This document shows, piece after piece, positions 49,528 to 58,305 of a stretch of DNA of 64,000 bases. The notes beneath the pieces were generated by a model. The model saw nothing but the letters and a program-made list of their open reading frames with translations, did no database searches and was not told where the DNA came from. The stretch is from NCBI RefSeq assembly GCF_000443995.1, contig NZ_AUMC01000010.1, positions 682,001-746,000 on the forward strand, in the 5' to 3' direction. Made by a program: the position numbers and the translations under genes. Numbering within the stretch: the stretch's first letter is position 1; each line of letters opens with the position of its first letter. This stretch comes from Bacteriovorax sp. BAL6_X. Lineage in GTDB: Bacteria > Bdellovibrionota > Bacteriovoracia > Bacteriovoracales > Bacteriovoracaceae.

Positions 49528-51015
49528 CTACCATCTCGAATCGAGTAGGTAGAATCTCTTTTGATGATCTAATATTTTCTTATTAACTAATAAGCCTTTA
49601 TAAGGGCGAGTAATGACCTTTTTTCTTCTCTTTGTATTGTGGTCATGTCTCCACTTTGTGATGGCCTTAAGTGACTTCTCTTTATTGATTTCTCTAATCT
49701 TAGAAAAGGAATCTTTACCGTAAAAATCTTCAAGACCTTTAATGATATCTTGTTCGCATTTTGAATTATTACATATTTCATAAAGAGCATTCGGGGCCTT
49801 TGTAATTCCATGAAGTTCATCAAAGGAAACTGACTTTGTTTTTTGAATCTGAGATGCATAGTATTTAAAAGCATCAAGATCTAGAGTTGCAATTTCATTA
49901 AGTTTTCTAAACTCATTTAAGCTAAGTGCTTTTTGTAGCTTCTTAACTTGGTCTGTGTTGATATCGTATTGTAGATATGTTTCATCTTTTAGTTCGAGAA
50001 TACTTGCTGCTTTATCCTTAAGTTCTCTTAGAGAGTGGATCTTAATAATAGGGTATGGGTTTATAAGTGCTCTTTGGAGATAGTCTGGAAGTGCAAGAGG
50101 GATGCGCCCCTTAAATCCCATTTTTTTGTGATATGGATATCCAACTTGTTTTAAGAAGTTAACAAGTGCACCAGCACAATTATTAGAGAAGAATGTGTAA
50201 TCTCCTAACTCGCTACTTTCAGGTAACTCATATTTAACAGGAAAGACTTCTTCAACTGTTGTCTTAAAATTTGAAGTTAAATTATTTGGAACTGGAGTGA
50301 GTGCAAAAACCGATCCTGTTCCTGAACGCAGAGGTAGGATTCCGTAGTTACCTTCACCATACTTCTTTGTTGAAAATTGATTAAGTTCTTCTAGAGTATT
50401 TTGTAGGACTGACTTCTGCGTATCAACACGGTGTTTAGTTACTTCTTCCCACTGGTTTTTTAGTTCATTAATAATATTCTTTCTAATCTCTTCATTTGAA
50501 ATAATGATATAGCGATCAAGGTCACGTCTTTGTTTATTATTATATTCATCCATAAACATACGAAGACTTTTAACTTGAGGAAACACTGGATATCCACCAA
50601 ATATACCCTTGAAGTAATTGAGTTTTAAGGTGTCGACATTTGCAACAAAGCTTAAGACCACATCATCTGCTTGGGTTCCTACATTGTCTACAAAACGTAG
50701 CATAGTGTGGCCAAAGCCACTTTCAATATTTGACCAAGAACTTGAAGCGATCACAAGCTCCAGACCTATGATATTTCCATTCTCATAGCGCTCAAAAAGT
50801 CTTTTGAAAAAACGAGAATTCTCATTAAGAAGATCTTGGTAATTTGCACCCCAATTGATTTGGTTGGCCCTTTTCTCAAGTGCTTTTTGCTTTCTACGCT
50901 CTTCCATACGTTCACGCTGTCTTTTCTCAAAGTACGATTCGTCATGTCTGGCCTGAGCAGTCAGTGAGCTAAGAAGTGCCGTAAGCACTACTGAAAGTAG
51001 AGTAATCTTCTTCAT
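49528..51015 (-). CDS. DUF4105-like secreted enzyme candidate
   Basis: 495 residues with a signal peptide (ending TAQAR) and a strongly basic/charged stretch after it (residues 22-52). Central motifs are SGFGHTMLRF (H103) and FFSNNCAGALVNFL (N279, C280), in the order and spacing of DUF4105 proteins, thought to be permuted papain-like peptidases or acyltransferases of the periplasm. Between them lies YFKGIFGGYPVFP. The rest of the C-terminus is helical and lysine-rich. It is the first gene of the three-gene operon. Confidence 0.78.
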   Translation of the reverse strand: MKKITLLSVVLTALLSSLTAQARHDESYFEKRQRERMEERRKQKALEKRANQINWGANYQDLLNENSRFFKRLFERYENGNIIGLELVIASSSWSNIESGFGHTMLRFVDNVGTQADDVVLSFVANVDTLKLNYFKGIFGGYPVFPQVKSLRMFMDEYNNKQRRDLDRYIIISNEEIRKNIINELKNQWEEVTKHRVDTQKSVLQNTLEELNQFSTKKYGEGNYGILPLRSGTGSVFALTPVPNNLTSNFKTTVEEVFPVKYELPESSELGDYTFFSNNCAGALVNFLKQVGYPYHKKMGFKGRIPLALPDYLQRALINPYPIIKIHSLRELKDKAASILELKDETYLQYDINTDQVKKLQKALSLNEFRKLNEIATLDLDAFKYYASQIQKTKSVSFDELHGITKAPNALYEICNNSKCEQDIIKGLEDFYGKDSFSKIREINKEKSLKAITKWRHDHNTKRRKKVITRPYKGLLVNKKILDHQKRFYLLDSRW

Positions 51016-51111
51016 ATTTTCTCCAATTAATCTGTTTCAATATAAATTGATTACAGATTTCTCTCAGAGAAATTGAAAAAAAGAAGAGCGTGTAAAAACA
51101 GTGAACAGTTT

Positions 51112-51546
51112 CTATATAATTGAATTTACTGTATCGAGGTCAAGTCCCTGTTCTTTAAATTGCTCTTTTAGATAGAGCTTCTTAACTTGGACGCTACCTT
51201 TTTCGATTAGGCCAAAGATCTCGCCCTTAAGTTCAACAAAGGCAAAGTCACTTGAATTTGCTTCTGAAATTGTGATCCTCTTAGGTTTACTGCCGCCAAA
51301 GGCCGCTCCCATAAGAGAAGAGGCGACGGAAAGAGAGTCCTGTTGATTGGAATCTAAAATAGCTTGTGCTTTAGCAATTTTGTCGAGTGTTACTTCTTTG
51401 CTTTGGATACCATGTTTTTTTAAAGTAAAGCCGTACGGACAGTGAAGACAGGCCGTCTTACAACAAGAGCCGCGGTTTTTAAGGAATTGAGAGGTTTTCA
51501 CCTCTCGTCCTTGTTCATTTGTATATGTAAGTTTTGCTTTATCCAT
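51112..51546 (-). CDS. DUF5522-containing protein
   Basis: 144 residues, cytoplasmic. The N-terminal part KNRGSCCKTACLHCPYGF is the Cys-rich motif of DUF5522, with four cysteines (CC, C, C) that could bind a metal. The remaining 90 residues form an unrecognised domain with EIFGLIEKGSVQVKKLYL. Its ATG overlaps the TAA stop of yebC by one base, so the two are coupled. Function unknown. Confidence 0.75.
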   Translation of the reverse strand: MDKAKLTYTNEQGREVKTSQFLKNRGSCCKTACLHCPYGFTLKKHGIQSKEVTLDKIAKAQAILDSNQQDSLSVASSLMGAAFGGSKPKRITISEANSSDFAFVELKGEIFGLIEKGSVQVKKLYLKEQFKEQGLDLDTVNSII

Positions 51547-52277
51547 TATAAGTTTTCGAAACGCTCATCAAATTGAATATTGTGATAAACTTTTAGAACG
51601 TCTTCATCACTTTCAAGTCCATCTACCATCTTCATTATAGTTAAATATGTCTCATCATCAACTTCTTTAAAGGTTTGTGGAATTTGTTCAAGTGTTGCTT
51701 CTTCCGGTGTAATTCCCATTTCTTCTAATTTCTTAGAGATTGAGCCGAAGACTTCCATTGGCCCTGTGATTGAAAAGTAACCATCTTCCACTTCGATATC
51801 TTCTGCGCCAGCGTCAATCATCTCTAATGTGAACTCGTCTTCATCAAGATTTGCAACAGGAACTTCAAATAGGGCCTTTCTTGAAAATACGTACTGAAGA
51901 GTTCCAGTTGTTCCAACTGATCCACCGGCCTTTTTGAAATGAACTCTTACATTTGCAATAGTGCGAGTAGGGTTATTTGTCGAGGCCTCAACGAATACTG
52001 CAACACCATTTGGCCCATAGCCTTCATAGTTGATTTCTTCGTATCCATCATCCTCTCCACCAAGACCTTTCTTAATAGCGCGATCGATATTGTCTTTAGG
52101 AACGTTATTTGCCTTACACTTATCAAGAGCAATTTTAAGGATAAAATTTGAGCCTGGGTCGTCGCCACCTGATTTTACTGCTTTTGTTACTTCAAATAAT
52201 AACTTTGTATAAATCTGACTTTTTGCCTTATCAAGAGCGCCTTTCTTCTTGACGATATTGGCCCATTTTCTTCCCAT
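51546..52277 (-). CDS. yebC: YebC/PmpR-family protein
   Basis: 243 residues, the family length. It opens with GRKWANIVKKKGALDKAKSQIYTKL and has NVPKDNIDRAIKKGLG, YEEINYEGYGPNGVAVFVEA and NRTI-like ASTNNPTRTIANVR, all typical. Members bind DNA as regulators or aid translation at difficult stretches. A run of 66 nt without a gene separates it from the thioredoxin-like gene. Confidence 0.95.
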   Translation of the reverse strand: MGRKWANIVKKKGALDKAKSQIYTKLLFEVTKAVKSGGDDPGSNFILKIALDKCKANNVPKDNIDRAIKKGLGGEDDGYEEINYEGYGPNGVAVFVEASTNNPTRTIANVRVHFKKAGGSVGTTGTLQYVFSRKALFEVPVANLDEDEFTLEMIDAGAEDIEVEDGYFSITGPMEVFGSISKKLEEMGITPEEATLEQIPQTFKEVDDETYLTIMKMVDGLESDEDVLKVYHNIQFDERFENL

Positions 52278-52343
52278 AGAATCCTCGTTTAAATAATAAA
52301 GTATTGTTAATAGTAGCTAGAGGATGACTATTTGTCGAGAAAA

Positions 52344-52856
52344 CTACTTCTTAGCGAGGTATTGCTCTGCGCGCCAAATTCCGATGAAACTGAGACCTGA
52401 ACTCATGGAGTTTACATGAGGTCCTTCAAGGAGAACTGTTGTGGGAGTTGATTTAATATCTAGTGCTTTGACGGCGTAGGCCGAAGAGATAAAGCGAAAC
52501 TCATAAGGTGATTGGCCAATAAACCTTCTGATTGTTGACTCGCTCTCAAAAGAGTTTATGGCGTAGATCTGATGGGCCTTAAGTTTTCCCTCTTGTACTG
52601 ACTGGTGTAGGCGTTTCATTTCAACCTTACATGGGCCACACCAAGTCGCCCAAAAGATGGCAAGGCTTCTATTTTGTAAATTCTTACTTGGAAACTCGAG
52701 TTTCTTGTTTGTACGAAGATCCACATACTCTTTTGGGATAAGAGTACTTCCTTCTTTCTTAAAGTTATTGAGTACAGCAGGAGCCTGCTTGTAAATAATA
52801 AATCCAACAAGAAGGATGGAGATGAAATTTGTGGTGATATTCCACTTCTTTTTCAT
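52344..52856 (-). CDS. TlpA/ResA-like membrane-anchored thioredoxin
   Basis: 170 residues from ATG 52856. A longer frame from 52946 would place the divergent promoter region inside the gene. An N-terminal anchor helix (8-22) is followed by a thioredoxin fold with FWATWCGPCKVEM (C73, C76) and the cis-proline loop KSTPTTVLLEG. It reduces disulfides or haem-binding cysteines in the periplasm. Alone between yebC and slyX, with no target gene nearby. Confidence 0.87.
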   Translation of the reverse strand: MKKKWNITTNFISILLVGFIIYKQAPAVLNNFKKEGSTLIPKEYVDLRTNKKLEFPSKNLQNRSLAIFWATWCGPCKVEMKRLHQSVQEGKLKAHQIYAINSFESESTIRRFIGQSPYEFRFISSAYAVKALDIKSTPTTVLLEGPHVNSMSSGLSFIGIWRAEQYLAKK

Positions 52857-52992
52857 GGCAGTAATTGTACCACGTAAAGAAAGGGGCCATATTAATAAAA
52901 TCCTATTTTTTTGAAAACTGTAAGCTCCCAAAAGTACAGTATTCATCGACTAAGAAATAGACGCTAGTTAAGTAATGTAGTAGTTTATAGAC

Positions 52993-53214
52993 ATGAATAA
53001 CGAAGAACTTGAAAAGAAATTAATCGCATTAGAAGAAAAATTTTGTCACCAAGATCATTTACTGGGCCAACTAAACGAAGTTGTCACTAAACAAGAATTC
53101 ATCATTGATGAACTTGTCGTCCATATTAGAAACCTTCTTGCAAATCAAGGAGAGGCATCTGGTGAACAAATGACTCTTGAAAATCTTAAAGATTTCAAAC
53201 CACCGCATTACTAG
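52993..53214 (+). CDS. slyX: SlyX-family protein
   Basis: 73 residues. The coiled-coil body (EELEKKLIALEEK...HLLGQLNEVVTKQEFIIDELV) and the C-terminal KPPHY are the hallmarks of SlyX. Function unknown. No Shine-Dalgarno sequence is visible; a TAGTTT hexamer six bases before the ATG may be a weak -10 for a leaderless start. It lies 6 nt ahead of selO. Confidence 0.9.
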   Translation: MNNEELEKKLIALEEKFCHQDHLLGQLNEVVTKQEFIIDELVVHIRNLLANQGEASGEQMTLENLKDFKPPHY

Positions 53215-53220
53215 GTAATT

Positions 53221-54708
53221 ATGATTAAATTAGAAGTAGCATATAAGGGCCTGCGAGAATTTAAAGATCTTACAGGTCGTCCACAACAAACTCCTGGCGC
53301 ACACTTTAGTCGTGTCACTCCTGAAAAATCTCCCGCTCCTAAAGAGCTTTGCTGGTCAGAGGACCTTGCAAAGGCCATGGGAATTAGTCAGAATGACAAA
53401 CAGAGTTGGCTAAAGCTTCTAAGTGGTAATCAAGAAGAGTACCATACTGCTCCAGTGGCAACTCGCTATGGAGGACATCAATTTGGTCATTGGGCCGGAC
53501 AGTTAGGTGATGGCAGGGCCATGACTTTAGGTCTTCATAATGGACTTGAGGTTCAGCTAAAAGGCGCGGGCCTTACCCCTTATTCAAGAGGAGCAGATGG
53601 AAAGGCCGTTCTACGTTCGTCTTTAAGAGAGTATATTTGTTCAGAGGCCATGTTTAATCTTGGAGTACCTACGACAAGAGCGCTGTGTCTTGTTGAAACA
53701 GGTGAACAAGTATTACGTGATATGTTCTATGATGGAAATGCTGCTTATGAGAAAGGCGCTATCTGCACTCGCGTTGCTCCAAGTTTCTTGCGCTTTGGTC
53801 ACTATCAAATCCATGCTGTCAATCATGAACTAGAAGAGCTAACAGAACTTATTAATTTTACGATTGATAATTATTTTCCAGGCATGAGTATCGAGGAGAT
53901 GTTTAAAGAAGTTACTCGTCGAACTGCTTTTTTAATGAGCGAGTGGATGCGTGTGGGCTTTGTTCATGGCGTGATGAATACTGATAATCTTTCAATGCTT
54001 GGACTAACAATTGATTACGGCCCTTATGGTTGGCTTGATCGATTTGATCCAAATTGGACACCAAATACAACGGACTTTAGAGAAAGACGCTACCGTTTTA
54101 TCAATCAAGTAAGTATTGCTTATTGGAATCTTGGGCAACTTAAAGATGCTCTTCAGACTGTATGTCTTGAAAACTTAGATGAAATTCTTGATCAATTTCC
54201 AGAATACTTTCACGGCTTTTATCAGGAGAGTATGGCCAAGAAGCTAGGGCTTAAGACTTGTACACGTGAGTTTATTGATGAACTTTTTGATTTGAAATAT
54301 GAATTGCAGGCCGACATGACTCTTTTCTACCGTACCCTAATGAGTGTAATGGAAGGTGAGGAAGTTTCTTGGCAAGATGTTTTCTACAAAGACTTAAGTG
54401 ACTCAGATCTTTCTCGGATCAGTATATGGGTCACTAAGTGGAAACGTGAGCAAAAGCTTCAAAGAGTCGACCCAATGATTGCTTTTGGAGTTATGAACGA
54501 AACAAACCCAGTCTTTATTCCACGTAATTATATTGTTCAGATGGTTTTAGATGATTTAGAAAAAGGGGATGAGACATCTCTAAGAAATCTTGAAAAGGCC
54601 ATTGGTAATCCATATGAGTTAAATGAATTCACAAGACCTTTTCTTGTTAAGGCCCCTGATTGGTCAACATCAAGGCCTGGTTGCTCGACACTAAGTTGTT
54701 CGAGCTAG
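53221..54708 (+). CDS. selO: SelO (YdiU) protein AMPylase
   Basis: 495 residues. It carries the family motifs TPEKSPAPKELCWSE, ATRYGGHQFGHWAGQLGDGR, LKGAGLTPYSRGADGKAV, and HGVMNTDNLSMLGLTIDYGP of the pseudokinase fold. SelO transfers AMP to Ser, Thr or Tyr of target proteins in redox response. The C-terminus is SCSS with Cys493 in the position of selenocysteine in eukaryotic homologues, the usual bacterial form. The ribosome site is weak, consistent with coupling to slyX. Confidence 0.95.
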   Translation: MIKLEVAYKGLREFKDLTGRPQQTPGAHFSRVTPEKSPAPKELCWSEDLAKAMGISQNDKQSWLKLLSGNQEEYHTAPVATRYGGHQFGHWAGQLGDGRAMTLGLHNGLEVQLKGAGLTPYSRGADGKAVLRSSLREYICSEAMFNLGVPTTRALCLVETGEQVLRDMFYDGNAAYEKGAICTRVAPSFLRFGHYQIHAVNHELEELTELINFTIDNYFPGMSIEEMFKEVTRRTAFLMSEWMRVGFVHGVMNTDNLSMLGLTIDYGPYGWLDRFDPNWTPNTTDFRERRYRFINQVSIAYWNLGQLKDALQTVCLENLDEILDQFPEYFHGFYQESMAKKLGLKTCTREFIDELFDLKYELQADMTLFYRTLMSVMEGEEVSWQDVFYKDLSDSDLSRISIWVTKWKREQKLQRVDPMIAFGVMNETNPVFIPRNYIVQMVLDDLEKGDETSLRNLEKAIGNPYELNEFTRPFLVKAPDWSTSRPGCSTLSCSS

Positions 54709-54714
54709 GCGTAC

Positions 54715-55155
54715 CTAGTTACAAAATTGTGAAGGGGCGCGCTTCCAAGTTGGCTCGCATTGAGTAAGCCACTCGCCGCTGTCGTAGTGAGCATAGCCAA
54801 ACCACCACATAACATGGTCACCATTTCCTAGCGGAACTTCATCTGGATATACTTCCGGGCTTTTGCCATTTACTGAATAACACCAACCATGGGCATTCAT
54901 CTGAGAATCACTTAAGACCTCCATGGCATCAATTCCCGTAGGTGTATCAAAGATAGAATTGATTCCTCTTTGAGACCCTTTGTAGGCAATACCAAAATTA
55001 TTTAGAAGGTCGATCGTCGCGCTTCCAACAGTTAGGCCATTTTTTAGCTGCATCTCTGTTTTAAAGAGTGCACCTCTTTTACAAGGGCCTACAAACTCAA
55101 AAGTTGCGGCAAAGCTAAAAGTTGAAATAAGTGCTAAAAGTGCAAATTTGTACAT
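54715..55155 (-). CDS. DUF4430-like secreted protein
   Basis: 146 residues with a signal peptide (ending SFAAT). The core motif AHGWCYSVNGKSPEVYPDEVPLGNGDHVMWWFGY matches DUF4430 (the transcobalamin-like C-terminal fold). Three more cysteines (GPCKRG, TQCEPT, SQFCN) suggest disulfides. AGGAG precedes the start. The stop lies 6 nt from the selO stop on the other strand. Function unknown; cobalamin binding should not be assumed. Confidence 0.75.
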   Translation of the reverse strand: MYKFALLALISTFSFAATFEFVGPCKRGALFKTEMQLKNGLTVGSATIDLLNNFGIAYKGSQRGINSIFDTPTGIDAMEVLSDSQMNAHGWCYSVNGKSPEVYPDEVPLGNGDHVMWWFGYAHYDSGEWLTQCEPTWKRAPSQFCN

Positions 55156-55198
55156 AATCTCTCCTAAGTATAAGGCTTTCTAACACCCTAGGTTTTCA

Positions 55199-55228
55199 TT
55201 GCCATGGCACTGTGCGCAAGCATATGAT
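55199..55228 (+). promoter_or_regulatory. Strong promoter predicting a leaderless srkA mRNA
   Basis: TTGCCA (55199-55204), 18-bp spacer, TATGAT (55223-55228), both five of six to consensus. The A of the ATG at 55236 is eight bases after the -10 box, where transcription should begin. There is no ribosome-binding site before any of the three possible starts. Confidence 0.65.
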
Positions 55229-55235
55229 TTTTTAC

Positions 55236-56267
55236 ATGAGTGATTATGTATGGGGTAGTGAAGAGACCCAATATTTCTTCCAATTAAATCCAGAGGCCAT
55301 TTTAGATGCTATTGATGCAGTTGGTTTTAAGACGACAGGGCGCTGTCTTCCATTAAATAGTATCGAAAATCGCGTCTATGAGATCGAGGTGGATCGCCCT
55401 GAGGCCGAGATTAATTCACCAAGCGACCACTTCATTGTGGCCAAGTTCTATCGTCCAGGTCGCTGGACGAAGGAGCAGATCATCGATGAGCACAATTTCA
55501 TAAAGGATCTCGATGATGCGGAGATTCCTGTAATCGCTCCACTCGAAATTGATGGAACAACCCTTTTTGAGATGCCAAATCACAAGATCTTCTATTGCCT
55601 CTATGAAAAGAGAGGGGGGAGAAATCCTGAAGAGATGAATATCGAGCAGCTGGAAATAATGGGGCGTTCTCTGGCCCGTATTCACAGCGTTGGTGCCTTA
55701 AAGAGCGCTAATCATAGAATTAAGCTCACACCTGAAACTTATGGTGTCGCCAATTTAAAATTTCTTGCCTCCACAAATTATATACCTGTCGATATTCGCG
55801 AGCACTTTATTACAATTTGCGAGCAGATAATCAGCGAGTCTAAGTCACTTTTTGAAAATGTAACTTATCAAAGAGTCCACGGTGACTTTCACAAAGGAAA
55901 TATTATCTTAAGAGGTGATGACTCATTTTTTGTGGACTTTGATGATATGGTGATGGGGCCAGTGGTTCAAGATGTTTGGCCAATATGCCCAGGTGATGAT
56001 CAGCAGTCTGTTATCGATCGCAATATCTTTCTCGAGGCATATGATAGCATTCGCTCATTTCCGTATGAGCAACTTAAACTGATTCCTTCACTACGTGCTC
56101 TAAGACTAATTCACTTTAGTGCATGGATTGCTAAGAGATGGGATGATCCTTCATTCAAGTATACTTTTGGTTATTTTGAATCACCAAATTACTGGTATGG
56201 GCAAATGAATGATTTAAGGGCCTTATGGTCTAAAATATTAGAAGTTAAGAATCCTTACCAGTACTAG
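55236..56267 (+). CDS. srkA: Stress response kinase SrkA (YihE/RdoA)
   Basis: 343 residues from ATG 55236. Upstream in-frame GTG 55212 and ATG 55224 overlap the promoter. PLNSIENRVYEIEV, the lysine in FIVAKFYRPGRWTKEQIIDEH, YQRVHGDFHKGNIIL (catalytic loop) and FVDFDDMVMGPVVQDVW (metal site) are the SrkA features of this eukaryotic-like kinase fold. In E. coli SrkA counteracts toxin-type cell death under oxidative stress. It is divergent from the DUF4430 gene. Confidence 0.92.
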   Translation: MSDYVWGSEETQYFFQLNPEAILDAIDAVGFKTTGRCLPLNSIENRVYEIEVDRPEAEINSPSDHFIVAKFYRPGRWTKEQIIDEHNFIKDLDDAEIPVIAPLEIDGTTLFEMPNHKIFYCLYEKRGGRNPEEMNIEQLEIMGRSLARIHSVGALKSANHRIKLTPETYGVANLKFLASTNYIPVDIREHFITICEQIISESKSLFENVTYQRVHGDFHKGNIILRGDDSFFVDFDDMVMGPVVQDVWPICPGDDQQSVIDRNIFLEAYDSIRSFPYEQLKLIPSLRALRLIHFSAWIAKRWDDPSFKYTFGYFESPNYWYGQMNDLRALWSKILEVKNPYQY

Positions 56268-56330
56268 ACGTATCTTAAAAGTTGCGAGAAAATTTATCTC
56301 TGTTTAAAAAAGATAAGTGAGGTAATGAAT

Positions 56331-58226
56331 ATGGATATTCGTCTTAAAACTTTCGAAGAATATGAAGCTGCCTATGAGCAGGCCAAGAATAACCCGTCAG
56401 AGTATTGGGGAGCTATTGCTGAGAATTTTCAATTCTCAAAAAAGTGGGATGAAGTAACACTAGGAAATTTAAAAGACGGTGATATTCGTTGGTTTCATGG
56501 TGCGAAATTAAATATTACTGAAAATTGTCTTGATCGCCACCTTGCAACTCGTGGTGATAAGAAAGCGATGGTCTTCGTCGCTAACGATCCAAATGAAGCT
56601 AACCAAGAATTCACATATAAGGAACTACATGCTCAAGTTTGTAAAACAGCAAATATGCTGGAAGGGCTTGGAGTAAAAAAGGGAGATCGCGTTTGTATCT
56701 ATATGTCGATGGTTCCTGAACTTATGTTTACAGTTCTTGCCTGTGCAAGAATTGGTGCAATCCACTCTGTTGTTTTCGGTGGTTTCTCTGCTCAAGCTCT
56801 TGCTGGAAGAATCGAAGATGCTCAGTGTAGTGTGCTAGTAACTAATGATGGTGGCCTTCGTGGAACAAAAGTGACTGAGCTTAAGTCAATTGTTGATGAG
56901 GCTCTAGAAGATAATGCCTGTAAAAGCGTAAAGAACGTTATTGTTCACAAACGTGCAGGAAATGATGTCGCCATGAAAGAAGGACGTGATATTTGGTGGC
57001 ATGAGCTTTTTGATAAGGCATCTGACAAACACGTGGCCCCACAACATGACGCCGAAGATCCTCTATTTATTCTTTACACGTCTGGATCGACAGGAACACC
57101 TAAGGGAGTTCTTCATACACAAGCTGGTTACATGATTTGGGCAGCGTATACTTTTGCCAATGTCTTTCAAGTAGAAGAGCAGGATATGTATTGGTGTACG
57201 GCCGATATTGGTTGGATCACTGGTCATACTTATATTACTTATGGGCCACTTCTAAATGGTGCCACGACAATGATGTTTGAAGGTGTTCCAACATATCCAG
57301 ATGCTGGACGTTTTTGGGATATCGTTGAAAAGAATAAGGTGACACACTTTTATACAGCACCAACTGCAGTCCGTGCTCTTATGGCCGCAGGAGATGATGT
57401 TCCGGCCAAGTACGACCTTTCAAGCCTAAAGGTTCTTGGTTCAGTAGGTGAGCCAATCAATGCAGAAGCATGGCACTGGTATAATGAATTTATTGGAAAG
57501 AAGCAATGTCCAATTGTTGATACTTGGTGGCAGACAGAAACGGGTGGGATTTTAATCTCTCCACTTGCAGGACTTACAAAAACAAAACCTTGTAAGGCAA
57601 CTCTTCCGCTTCCTGGGATTGTTCCTGTTCTAGTCGATGATAATGGCCATGAAATTGGTGAAACGATGGCCGAAGGAAAACTTTGTATTAAGTATCCATG
57701 GCCAGGAATGCTACGTACAGTTTATAAAAATCACGAGCGTTTCATGAATGCTTATCTTAGAACGTATAAGGGTTATTACTTCTCTGGTGATGGTGCAAAA
57801 CGTGACGTTGAAGGCTACTTTAGAATCACTGGGCGTGTCGACGATGTTATCAATGTTTCTGGGCACCGTTTTGGAACAGCTGAAATTGAAAATGCCATTG
57901 GTAAGAATCAAGCCATTGCTGAAAGTGCGGTTGTTGGTTACCCTCACGACGTTAAGGGGGAGGGGATCTATGCTTACGTTGTGACTGACCTTACTGATGA
58001 AGCCGAAGTAACGAAGCTTATTAATGCAACAGTCGTAAAAGAAATCGGGGCAGTTGCTCGCCCTGATAAAGTTCAAATTGTTTCGGGACTTCCAAAGACA
58101 CGTTCTGGAAAAATCATGCGTCGAATTCTTAGAAAGATTGCGGCCCATGACTTCAATAATTTTGGAGACACTTCAACACTTCTTGACCCATCAGTGGTTG
58201 AAGAAATTAAGAATGGTGTGAAGTAG
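56331..58226 (+). CDS. acs: Acetyl-CoA synthetase (AMP-forming)
   Basis: 631 residues. ATG 56331 has GAGG at 8-nt spacing, while ATG 56325 is only two bases behind it, so I take the second. Motifs: FILYTSGSTGTPKGVLHTQ (nucleotide binding), WCTADIGWITGHTYITYGPL, WWQTETGG, the hinge GRVDDVINVSGHRFGTAEIE and the C-terminal catalytic Lys K594 in KTRSGKIMRRIL, the residue that is acetylated for control in other bacteria. It activates acetate to acetyl-CoA. Transcribed on its own. Confidence 0.97.
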   Translation: MDIRLKTFEEYEAAYEQAKNNPSEYWGAIAENFQFSKKWDEVTLGNLKDGDIRWFHGAKLNITENCLDRHLATRGDKKAMVFVANDPNEANQEFTYKELHAQVCKTANMLEGLGVKKGDRVCIYMSMVPELMFTVLACARIGAIHSVVFGGFSAQALAGRIEDAQCSVLVTNDGGLRGTKVTELKSIVDEALEDNACKSVKNVIVHKRAGNDVAMKEGRDIWWHELFDKASDKHVAPQHDAEDPLFILYTSGSTGTPKGVLHTQAGYMIWAAYTFANVFQVEEQDMYWCTADIGWITGHTYITYGPLLNGATTMMFEGVPTYPDAGRFWDIVEKNKVTHFYTAPTAVRALMAAGDDVPAKYDLSSLKVLGSVGEPINAEAWHWYNEFIGKKQCPIVDTWWQTETGGILISPLAGLTKTKPCKATLPLPGIVPVLVDDNGHEIGETMAEGKLCIKYPWPGMLRTVYKNHERFMNAYLRTYKGYYFSGDGAKRDVEGYFRITGRVDDVINVSGHRFGTAEIENAIGKNQAIAESAVVGYPHDVKGEGIYAYVVTDLTDEAEVTKLINATVVKEIGAVARPDKVQIVSGLPKTRSGKIMRRILRKIAAHDFNNFGDTSTLLDPSVVEEIKNGVK

Positions 58227-58267
58227 TTCTTAATTTAAGTTAAGATTCAAGTAGCTATATTATCGAT

Positions 58268-58305
58268 ACCTCTCTCTCATGCTAGAACAGTATGATGAGA
58301 GAGGT
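58268..58305. repeat. Inverted repeat across the desaturase start
   Basis: ACCTCTCTC (58268-58276) and GAGAGAGGT (58297-58305) are complementary over 9 bp, and TCAT/ATGA pairs extend this when two bases are bulged. The start codon ATGATG of the desaturase lies at the top of the stem. It may be the terminator of acs (without a T-run) or a structure controlling the desaturase start. Confidence 0.5.

Noticed and set aside
52857-52946. N-terminal extension of the TlpA-like protein
   Set aside because: The extra 30 residues lie in the divergent promoter region with slyX, and the start at 52856 gives the typical anchor helix.
54690-54708. Selenocysteine in SelO
   Set aside because: The codon at the relevant position is an ordinary Cys codon and no in-frame TGA is present; this is the usual bacterial form.
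57711-58148. Minus-strand open frame of 145 codons inside acs
   Set aside because: Antisense to the conserved C-terminal domain of acetyl-CoA synthetase; no support of its own.
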